A DNA stretch of 11,319 nucleotides from Firmicutes bacterium UBA993 (GTDB taxonomy: Bacteria > Bacillota > Dethiobacteria > DTU022). The notes below the pieces were generated by a model, which had not been told where the DNA came from, searched no databases, and worked only from the letters and a program-made list of their open reading frames with translations. The stretch is from positions 1 through 11,319 of the forward strand of contig DBBD01000106.1 of NCBI GenBank assembly GCA_002292015.1, read 5' to 3'. Every line of letters starts with the position of its first letter. Within the stretch, counting starts at the first letter, position 1. Shown here piece after piece: positions 6,004 to 11,319 of this stretch. The position numbers and the translations under genes are program-made.

Positions 6004-7134
6004 ATGACCGTTGGATCGATCGAATTGCTTGCCACTTGTTCTTTCGGGCTTGAAGCGCTGGTTGCCAGGGAGCTAGGAGATCTTGGCTATAAGCAGCAGG
6101 TCGTCGAAAATGGCAAAGTCACATTTACAGCTGATTTGAGCGCTATCTGCCGTTCAAACCTGTGGTTACGCACTGCTGACCGGGTAAGACTCAAAGTTGG
6201 CGAGTTTAAGGCAACTACTTTTGATGAGCTTTTTGAACAGACCAAAGCCCTGCCCTGGCCGGATATAATGCCTCTGAATGCCGCTTTTCCGGTAGACGGA
6301 AAGTCTGTTCGATCAACTCTTTTCAGCGTTTCTGACAGCCAGGCGATCGTTAAAAAAGCTATTGTTGAAAGCATGAAAAACCGCTATCAGGCAAGTTGGT
6401 TTAAAGAAGACGGCCCCCTTTACCGGGTTGAGGTTTCAATTCTCAGAGATATTGCCACCCTGACAATCGATACAAGCGGTGCGGGGTTGCACAAACGCGG
6501 CTACCGGCAATCGGGAAGCGGGGCACCTTTAAGAGAGACACTTGCTGCAGCCCTGGTTTTACTCGCCCGCTGGCAACCGGGCATTACCCTGCTCGATCCA
6601 TTTTGCGGGTCCGGCACTATTCCGATTGAAGCGGCGCTGATCGGCCATAATATTGCCCCGGGAATGAACCGCAATTTTGCTGCTGAAGAGTGGCCAACTA
6701 TCCCGAAATATTTATGGCATGAAGCGCGCAGAGAAACACACGATTTACCCGGCAGCAATAAAAGATTAGATTTGGGTGGAACCGACATCAATCCGGCTGC
6801 GATTAAAAATGCCCGTATTAATGCGGCAGAAGCCGGAGTTGAGGATCTGATTCATTTTCAGGTCAAACCGCTCAGCGAGCTGAGTTCAAAAAAGAAATAT
6901 GGCAAAGTTATCTGCAACCCCCCTTACGGTGAGCGGCTGGGGACCCAAAAAGAGGTTGCGGAGCTATACCGACAGATGGGAAAGTTCCATGAAAAACTAG
7001 ACACCTGGTCATGGTATGTCCTGACCGCCCATGAAGATTTTGAGCGCCTCTTTGGCCGGAAAGCATCAAAACGTAGAAAACTTTATAATGGAAATATACA
7101 AGTTCACTACTATCAATACTTCGGAAACAATTAA
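6004..7134 (+). CDS. THUMP-domain 23S rRNA guanine-N2 methyltransferase (RlmL/YpsC type)
   Basis: A 376-residue enzyme of the UPF0020/RlmL N-terminal-half family, which uses SAM to make N2-methylguanine in 23S rRNA (position 2445 in E. coli numbering for RlmL; the exact target here is inferred). The N-terminal part (about 5-65, ELLATCSFGLEALVARELGDLG) and residues 66-160 form the ferredoxin-like plus THUMP RNA-binding region. GLHKRGYRQSG (161-171) is the conserved linker. The catalytic domain carries LLDPFCGSGTIPIEAA (196-211, SAM loop), GTDINP (259-264) and the NPPYGER catalytic motif (305-311). It lacks the second methyltransferase domain of E. coli RlmL, as usual for Firmicute YpsC-like proteins. 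AGGAG at 5993-5997 lies six bases before the ATG. It appears to be a single-gene unit. Confidence 0.9.
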   Translation: MTVGSIELLATCSFGLEALVARELGDLGYKQQVVENGKVTFTADLSAICRSNLWLRTADRVRLKVGEFKATTFDELFEQTKALPWPDIMPLNAAFPVDGKSVRSTLFSVSDSQAIVKKAIVESMKNRYQASWFKEDGPLYRVEVSILRDIATLTIDTSGAGLHKRGYRQSGSGAPLRETLAAALVLLARWQPGITLLDPFCGSGTIPIEAALIGHNIAPGMNRNFAAEEWPTIPKYLWHEARRETHDLPGSNKRLDLGGTDINPAAIKNARINAAEAGVEDLIHFQVKPLSELSSKKKYGKVICNPPYGERLGTQKEVAELYRQMGKFHEKLDTWSWYVLTAHEDFERLFGRKASKRRKLYNGNIQVHYYQYFGNN

Positions 7135-7151
7135 ACCACCCGAAAAATGGA

Positions 7152-7181
7152 TTGATCCGATAATCACCGGTATGATAGTAT
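7152..7181 (+). promoter_or_regulatory. Probable promoter of the homocitrate-synthase-like gene
   Basis: TTGATC (7152-7157) and TAGTAT (7176-7181) match at 4/6 each with an 18-bp spacer, and a TG one base before the -10 makes it extended. TATGAT (7171-7176) is an overlapping alternative -10. The expected leader is about 60 bases before the strong AGGAGG at 7234-7239. Confidence 0.45.
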
Positions 7182-7193
7182 TGCCCTAATACT
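7177..7193. repeat. Inverted repeat over the -10 and start site
   Basis: AGTATT-GCCCT-AATACT is a perfect 6-bp-arm repeat covering the -10 and the expected transcription start of the synthase gene. It is suited to be a repressor site. It is too AT-rich to be a good terminator for the preceding gene. Confidence 0.35.
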
Positions 7194-7250
7194 CAACTTT
7201 ACATCCAGTGCCCGATATCAATTAGCTTGCAAAAGGAGGCGATTACTATC

Positions 7251-8408
7251 ATGAAACGTTTTCAGGCGGCCCTTAATCAGGATTTGCCCATGTTGGTTGA
7301 TACAACCCTGCGGGATGGAGAGCAAACCGCAGGGGTGGTATTTTCCAATCGGGAAAAATTGCGGATTGCCAAAATGCTTGATAACCTAGGGGTTCACCAG
7401 ATTGAAGCCGGAATACCGGTGATGGGTGGAGATGAAAAAGAGGTAATTAAAGAGATGGTCGGCTATAAGCTACAAGCTAGTATTATGGCCTGGAACAGAG
7501 CCAACTTAGAGGATCTTAAGCACTCGCTCGACTGCGGTGTCGACGCAGTTGCCATCTCCATCTCAACTTCTGATATTCATATAACACATAAGCTACAAAC
7601 TTCAAGAGATTGGGTTTTGGAAAATATGGTCAGCGCTGTGAAGTTTGCTAAAAATCATGGCCTTTATATCTCGGTAAACGCTGAAGATGCCTCCCGTAGC
7701 GATTTTTCCTTTTTAGTGGAATTTGCTAAACAGGCAAAAGCGGCGGGTGCAAACCGTTTACGCTTCTGTGATACCATTGGGGTGCTGGAACCCTTCAAAA
7801 CCTTTGAAATCATTACCGAGTTAATTAAACAAACCGAAATGGATATTGAAATGCACACCCATAATGATTTCGGCATGGCAACGGCCAATGCCCTGGCTGG
7901 TATAAAAGCCGGAGCTCGTTTCGTTGGTGTGACTGTAAATGGTCTCGGTGAAAGAGCCGGCAATGCAGCGCTCGAAGAAGTGGCCATGGCCCTGAAACAC
8001 CTCCACGGGGTCAATCTGGGTGTAAATACGAAAGATTTTCGCAATCTGTGCGAGTATGTCGCCAGGGCCTCCGGCAGACAGCTCTATCCAGGCAAACCAA
8101 TAGTCGGCACAAACACTTTTGCCCATGAATCAGGCATTCATGCTGATGGTGTCCTAAAGAATCCTGCAACATACGAGATATTCAGCCCAGAGGAAGTAGG
8201 ACTGGAAAGACAGATCGTAATTGGCAAACATTCGGGCTCAAAAGCCATCAAAATGAAATTTGTCGAATATGGAATCGACTTATCTGACGAAGAAGCAGTC
8301 GATCTGCTCAATGCAGTGCGCAGTGTTACAGTTGATTTGAAAAGAACGCTTTTTGATAAAGAACTGATGTACATTTACGAGGACTATCTCTATGAGAAAA
8401 ATACTTAA
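7251..8408 (+). CDS. NifV-like homocitrate synthase (DRE-TIM acyltransferase; Re-citrate synthase possible)
   Basis: A 385-residue enzyme of the homocitrate/isopropylmalate/Re-citrate synthase family, which condenses acetyl-CoA with a 2-oxoacid. VDTTLRDGEQTAGVVFS (16-32) holds the catalytic Arg21-Asp22 and metal-binding start. IEAGIPVMGGDE (51-62) is strongly NifV-like. MHTHNDFGMATANALAG (201-217) supplies the HxH metal ligands, GLGERAGNAALEEV (231-244) is the family signature, and FAHESGIHADG (290-300) is the C-terminal catalytic segment. It ends near residue 385, so it has no LeuA-type allosteric domain and should not be inhibited by leucine in that way. AGGAGG at 7234-7239 lies 11 bases before the ATG at 7251. 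A TTG at 7227 would place the ribosome binding site inside the gene. It faces the aconitase-like pair, so it may act one step before it. Homocitrate is the leading product by similarity; Re-citrate or another acid cannot be excluded. Confidence 0.85.
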   Translation: MKRFQAALNQDLPMLVDTTLRDGEQTAGVVFSNREKLRIAKMLDNLGVHQIEAGIPVMGGDEKEVIKEMVGYKLQASIMAWNRANLEDLKHSLDCGVDAVAISISTSDIHITHKLQTSRDWVLENMVSAVKFAKNHGLYISVNAEDASRSDFSFLVEFAKQAKAAGANRLRFCDTIGVLEPFKTFEIITELIKQTEMDIEMHTHNDFGMATANALAGIKAGARFVGVTVNGLGERAGNAALEEVAMALKHLHGVNLGVNTKDFRNLCEYVARASGRQLYPGKPIVGTNTFAHESGIHADGVLKNPATYEIFSPEEVGLERQIVIGKHSGSKAIKMKFVEYGIDLSDEEAVDLLNAVRSVTVDLKRTLFDKELMYIYEDYLYEKNT

Positions 8409-8448
8409 TCCACTAAGTTAACTAAGCCGTGAAGCACATGAAACAATG

Positions 8449-8496
8449 AGACTGCAGCAAACGCTTTTTTTTAGCAAACTGGTGCAGTCTTTTTTT
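8449..8496 (+). terminator. Strong rho-independent terminator between convergent genes
   Basis: AGACTGCA (8449-8456) pairs perfectly with TGCAGTCT (8483-8490), with a 26-base loop that contains a T8 run, and is followed by T7 (8490-8496). This terminates the plus-strand synthase. The T-run reaches the complement of the leuD-like stop codon (8495-8497). In the other direction the hairpin lies just past that stop but no T-run follows, so it is mainly a one-way terminator. Confidence 0.85.
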
Positions 8497-8995
8497 AATC
8501 GAAATTAAAGGTGCCATATTTTTTAAAATGCTCAACCAGACCTCCGTCCGCGAGGATTTTTAACATCACTGCGGGCAAAGGGGTGAGAGGAATCTGTAAA
8601 TCCCTGCTCCTGATGTGTAGCAAACCTTCAGACAGGCTTACCTCCAGCTGATCGCCTGGCTCAATTAGGTCAGTATCGCATTCAACCAGTGGCAACCCGG
8701 TGTTAATTGCATTGCGGTAAAATATGCCGGCAAATGACTTAGCTATAACCGCGCTGATATCAGCGTTGATAATAGCCAGCGGAGCTTGTTCGCGCGAAGA
8801 ACCGCAGCCAAAGTTCTTTCCGGCAACAATAAAATCACCCTTATTAATTTTTGCATAAAAATCAGGGTCCAAGTCTTCCATCAGATGCCTGGCCAACTCC
8901 CGCATATCCAGGGTCTTAAATTTATACCGCCCGGAAATAATATAATCAGTATTAATATCATCGCCAAATTTATGGGCCTTGCCCTTAAATTCCAT
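8495..8995 (-). CDS. Aconitase-superfamily dehydratase small subunit (LeuD/HacB-like)
   Basis: A 166-residue swivel-domain subunit that pairs with the large subunit to isomerise a 2-alkylmalate-type acid. KFGDDINTDYIISGRYKF (9-26) starts the domain. NFGCGSSREQAP (61-72) is the substrate-binding signature with Ser-Ser-Arg, and FYRNAINTGLPLVEC (92-106) is conserved. The short archaeal/clostridial form (about 165 residues) is typical of two-subunit isopropylmalate isomerases and homoaconitases. The specificity loop here reads YKFKT (24-28), unlike the YLxT-type loop I would expect in a leucine-pathway LeuD, which favours a different or longer acid. AGGAGG (9002-9007) lies six bases before the ATG and overlaps the stop of the large-subunit gene, ten bases apart, so the two are translationally coupled. 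The exact substrate is unproven. Confidence 0.88.
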   Translation of the reverse strand: MEFKGKAHKFGDDINTDYIISGRYKFKTLDMRELARHLMEDLDPDFYAKINKGDFIVAGKNFGCGSSREQAPLAIINADISAVIAKSFAGIFYRNAINTGLPLVECDTDLIEPGDQLEVSLSEGLLHIRSRDLQIPLTPLPAVMLKILADGGLVEHFKKYGTFNFD

Positions 8996-9005
8996 AATAA
9001 TCCTC

Positions 9006-10262
9006 CTAACCGGTAATTTCCCGCGGATCAGTTATTGACCCGCGCAGCATCGAAGCCGCCACGGTAGCCGGCGAAGCCAAAAAGATTGAGGCCTTGTTGT
9101 TACCCATGCGTCCTTTAAAATTACGGTTAGCGGTTGAAATTACATTTTCGCCGTCCGCCGGAACACCGTTGTGAGTTCCGACGCAAGGACCGCATCCGGG
9201 AGTAACCACGGCCGCACCAGCTTCCACCAGCGCCTCGATCAGTCCTTCCCGCACTGCTGCAATAAATATTGCTCTCGAGGCGGGAGCAACTATCAGCCTG
9301 GTGTTGGCAGCAATTTTCTTTCCTTTTAAGATTTCCGCGGCAATTCTTAAGTCTTCTAACCGGCCATTGGTGCAGGTTCCGATTACCCCTTGATCAATGT
9401 TTGTGCCTACCACCTTGCTGATCGGCGAGACATTATCTACAGTGTGGGGCAAAGCAATCTGCGGCTCGAGGTTTGAAAGATCGTATTCCCGTATAACAGC
9501 ATAATCAGCATCATGGTCGGCGAACACAGGCTGGAAGTTAAGAGGACTATGCTGCTTAACCCAGCTTTCTGTTTTTTGATCCGCTTCCATTAATCCACAT
9601 TTTGCGCCCAGCTCCACCGCCATATTGCAGATCGTAAACCTGGCATCAACAGATAAAGTGTCGATTACTTCACCGACAAACTCAATGGCTTTGTAAGTTG
9701 CCCCATCTGCTGTAATTTCCCCGGCAAGGAAGATGATCAGGTCTTTAGCGTAGACCCCTGTGGCCAGTTTTCCATTTAAAACCAACCTAATTGATTCCGG
9801 CACTTTAAACCAAAGCTTGCCGGAAATCATGCCCGCAGCCAGATCTGTTGAGCCGACACCGGTTGAGAACACATTAATCGCCCCGTAGGTACAAGTATGA
9901 GAATCTGCCCCGATCACCAGATGGCCAGGCACGACATGGCCCATCTCGGGAAGAAGTTGGTGACAGACGCCATCGCCAATATCATAGAAATGTATTTTCT
10001 GATCCTGCGCAAATTCACGCATCTGCTTATGTAAGGCTGACACACCTTCTACCGGGCTGGGGGCGCTGTGATCTATAACCATTGCCACCCGGTCGGGATC
10101 AAAAACCCGCTTGCCCTTCATCTCTTTAAAAACCCTGATTGCCAACGGTGAGGTGCCATCCTGCCCCATCACAAAGTCAAGATCGGCAATAACGATTTCG
10201 CCTGCTTTTGCATCCTGATTGCTTTTCATTGATAGGATTTTTTCTGCAATTGTTTTTCCCAC
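9006..10262 (-). CDS. Aconitase-superfamily dehydratase large subunit (LeuC/HacA-like)
   Basis: A 418-residue [4Fe-4S] subunit of the isopropylmalate isomerase/homoaconitase family. The three cluster ligands are in place: Cys297 in GTCTNGR (295-301), and Cys357 and Cys360 in GCGPCVG (356-362). Other signatures are VIDHSAPSP (62-70), GADSHTCTYGA (118-128) and NRNFKGRMGN (379-388). At 418 residues it is the compact HacA-type form rather than the 460-470-residue bacterial LeuC. It starts at GTG (10260-10262) with AAAGGAG (10269-10275) six bases upstream. It is cotranscribed with the small-subunit gene and converges on the NifV-like synthase, whose product may be its substrate. Homoaconitate, citrate/aconitate and isopropylmalate chemistry are all compatible; no dehydrogenase lies nearby to decide. 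The cluster should make it oxygen-sensitive. Confidence 0.9.
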   Translation of the reverse strand: MGKTIAEKILSMKSNQDAKAGEIVIADLDFVMGQDGTSPLAIRVFKEMKGKRVFDPDRVAMVIDHSAPSPVEGVSALHKQMREFAQDQKIHFYDIGDGVCHQLLPEMGHVVPGHLVIGADSHTCTYGAINVFSTGVGSTDLAAGMISGKLWFKVPESIRLVLNGKLATGVYAKDLIIFLAGEITADGATYKAIEFVGEVIDTLSVDARFTICNMAVELGAKCGLMEADQKTESWVKQHSPLNFQPVFADHDADYAVIREYDLSNLEPQIALPHTVDNVSPISKVVGTNIDQGVIGTCTNGRLEDLRIAAEILKGKKIAANTRLIVAPASRAIFIAAVREGLIEALVEAGAAVVTPGCGPCVGTHNGVPADGENVISTANRNFKGRMGNNKASIFLASPATVAASMLRGSITDPREITG

Positions 10263-10288
10263 AACCTGCTCCTTTCAGCCTGACAGCC

Positions 10289-10317
10289 AGTTTACACCTG
10301 AACCATTCGCAAATCAA
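10289..10317 (-). promoter_or_regulatory. Probable promoter of the dehydratase operon
   Basis: On the minus strand TTGATT (10312-10317) and TAAACT (10289-10294) each match 4/6 with ideal 17-bp spacing. Transcription would begin about 20 bases before the GTG at 10262, leaving room for AAAGGAG and little else, so a long leader or attenuator is unlikely. Confidence 0.5.
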
Positions 10318-10326
10318 GTATTTTTT

Positions 10327-10348
10327 ACTTAACACTTAAAACACTTAA
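10327..10348. repeat. Three ACTTAA repeats upstream of the dehydratase promoter
   Basis: ACTTAA occurs at 10327-10332, 10334-10339 and 10343-10348, giving TTAAGT three times on the minus strand, 10-31 bases upstream of the -35. The position fits an activator site or an AT-rich UP element. Confidence 0.4.
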
Positions 10349-10619
10349 CAAATGTTCGCGTTATGGTAAGCAAAATCCTTTTTCACGCATAAAAAACCCC
10401 ACAGCAGCAACGAGTCTTGGCCATCGTCAATCGTATGAGCGGCAGATCTTTCGCCCTATGACAACAGCATCTAACTCACTGGCACAATCATTGCCGATTG
10501 TTTGGTCCTACTCCCTTCAGCGGTTTTCTCATCTTGCTTAAAAAGCTTCCGCTCTGAGTTGTATTGCAGGATTAAGGCGGGAGTATGGTAGTGTACCTTC
10601 GAGGGTAAAATAAACGGCC

Positions 10620-11319
10620 CTAAATGCGATCAATCTCCAGAAAATGATCTACCAGTTCCGGGTCAAAATGTAAACCGGCATTTTTTTTGAAATCGGCAAT
10701 AATCTCATCAGGTTGCATCGCTTTCTTATACGGACGGCCATTGCTCATCACCTCAAAAGCATCAGCCAGAGCCGTGATTCTGGCTAGCAGGGGGATATCC
10801 TTACCTTTAAGGCCCTGGGGATAACCTGTTCCGTCCCATTTTTCATGATGCGATAAGATGTCTTCAGCAACATGGGCAAATTCTTCGGTAGCCCTTGCGA
10901 TTCGGAAACCGATTTCGGGGTGTTTTTTCATTACTTCCCATTCACCTTTCAGTAGAGGGCCTTTCTTGGTTAGCAGCTCTTCCGGAATGTTAATCTTACC
11001 GATATCGTGAAGCGTTATTAAGAGGTTAAGGCGATTCAGTTCGGAATCCGGCAAGCCGATCCGCCTGCCGATTTTCAGTGCAATTTCCTTCATGTATTGT
11101 GTATGGGCTTCAGTTTCGTAACTTTTTTCGGCAAGTGCTTTAAGGAGGGCCGATAATACAAGGTTTTTACCGCTTCGGCTTTCTATGAGCTTATTTTGGT
11201 ACATCTTATCTTCCGCTTCTTTCAGGATTTCAGCCAGTTGATGAGCGGTATTAGTTTTAACAGCGACTCCATAGGACATGGTTATCGGCACTTCTTTAAC
11301 GTATTCTTCCCGGTAAGCC
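10620..11319 (-). CDS. GGDEF-HD-GYP cyclic-di-GMP protein, 3' part only
   Basis: The gene runs off the right edge, and the frame is open back to 11318. The visible protein begins in the end of a GGDEF domain: VPITMSYGVA, then AEILKEAEDKMYQNKLIES, the usual last strand and helix. A GTG at 11291 is only an internal codon. An HD-GYP domain follows. In residues counted from that codon: His63 region (ETEAH), HDIGKI (95-100), KKHPEIG (122-128), HHEKWDGTGYPQGL (148-161), IPLLARI (166-172) and GRPYKK (185-190). The metal-binding HD and the GYP triad are intact, so cyclic-di-GMP phosphodiesterase activity is likely. The GGDEF active-site motif is outside the window, so whether it also makes the messenger or is degenerate cannot be told. 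The domain order is common in clostridial signalling proteins. Input domains would lie beyond the edge. Confidence 0.88.
   Translation of the reverse strand, partial: AYREEYVKEVPITMSYGVAVKTNTAHQLAEILKEAEDKMYQNKLIESRSGKNLVLSALLKALAEKSYETEAHTQYMKEIALKIGRRIGLPDSELNRLNLLITLHDIGKINIPEELLTKKGPLLKGEWEVMKKHPEIGFRIARATEEFAHVAEDILSHHEKWDGTGYPQGLKGKDIPLLARITALADAFEVMSNGRPYKKAMQPDEIIADFKKNAGLHFDPELVDHFLEIDRI

Larger units (their letters stand above)
10263..10619. other. 357-bp intergenic region between same-strand genes
   Basis: The left third holds the probable promoter of the dehydratase operon and three ACTTAA repeats (listed separately). The right two thirds show no open frame I can support. They contain small inverted repeats: CAATC-ATTGCC-GATTG (10485-10500), and GCGG (10520-10523) paired with CCGC (10549-10552) around an inner GCTT-AAAAA-GCTT-like stem. 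None has a run of T on the minus strand, so I see no clear terminator after the HD-GYP gene. I recognise no known riboswitch or small RNA. Confidence 0.5.

Noticed and set aside
7227..7250. TTG start extending the synthase by eight residues
   Set aside because: The AGGAGG ribosome binding site at 7234-7239 would lie inside the coding sequence. The ATG at 7251 fits both the site and the family N-terminus.
7251..8408. Naming the synthase nifV outright
   Set aside because: No nitrogenase genes are in view, and the same family includes Re-citrate and other synthases, so only a NifV-like label is justified.
10400..10619. Riboswitch (cyclic-di-GMP or other) next to the GGDEF-HD-GYP gene
   Set aside because: The region is downstream, not upstream, of that gene, and I could not find the conserved core of any riboswitch class I know on either strand.

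Overview
The window looks like chromosomal DNA of an anaerobic Firmicute of the Clostridia type. This is inferred from strong AGGAGG-type ribosome binding sites, a LytR-CpsA-Psr (LCP) wall protein, a selenocysteine-type peroxiredoxin, a NifV-like synthase beside aconitase-family subunits, and moderate GC content with AT-rich promoters. No mobile element, CRISPR array, tRNA or rRNA was recognised.

Layout. (1) 191-1173, plus strand: a 57-residue Trm112-like zinc protein joined by an ATGA overlap to a class I SAM methyltransferase. (2) 1109-4580, minus strand: a likely surface-glycan set, transcribed in the order LCP protein, GT4 glycosyltransferase, second class I methyltransferase. It runs head-on into set 1, and the two terminal methyltransferase genes overlap at their 3' ends by 65 bp. 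(3) 5112-5708, plus strand: a peroxiredoxin whose peroxidatic cysteine codon is an in-frame TGA (codon 48, 5253-5255), so very probably a selenoprotein. An ordinary gene caller would lose its first third. (4) 6004-7134, plus strand: an RlmL-type rRNA guanine-N2 methyltransferase. (5) 7251-8408, plus strand: a NifV/homocitrate-synthase-like enzyme. It converges, across a strong terminator, on (6) 8495-10262, minus strand: a two-gene aconitase-superfamily dehydratase (LeuC/HacA-like and LeuD/HacB-like). (7) 10620 to the right edge, minus strand: the 3' part of a GGDEF-HD-GYP cyclic-di-GMP gene.

How they fit together. The synthase and dehydratase could catalyse consecutive steps: condensation of acetyl-CoA with a 2-oxoacid, then isomerisation of the tertiary alcohol acid. 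The matching decarboxylating dehydrogenase is not in the window, so homocitrate/homoaconitate, Re-citrate/aconitate and isopropylmalate roles all stay open. The LCP-GT4-methyltransferase set probably builds or attaches a cell-envelope glycan. The selenoperoxiredoxin is a stand-alone peroxide defence gene with its own promoter and terminator.

The most notable points are the Sec-encoding TGA with candidate SECIS hairpins, the loss of the resolving cysteine in the same protein, the Trm112-methyltransferase coupling, and the unusual YKFKT specificity-loop sequence in the small dehydratase subunit.
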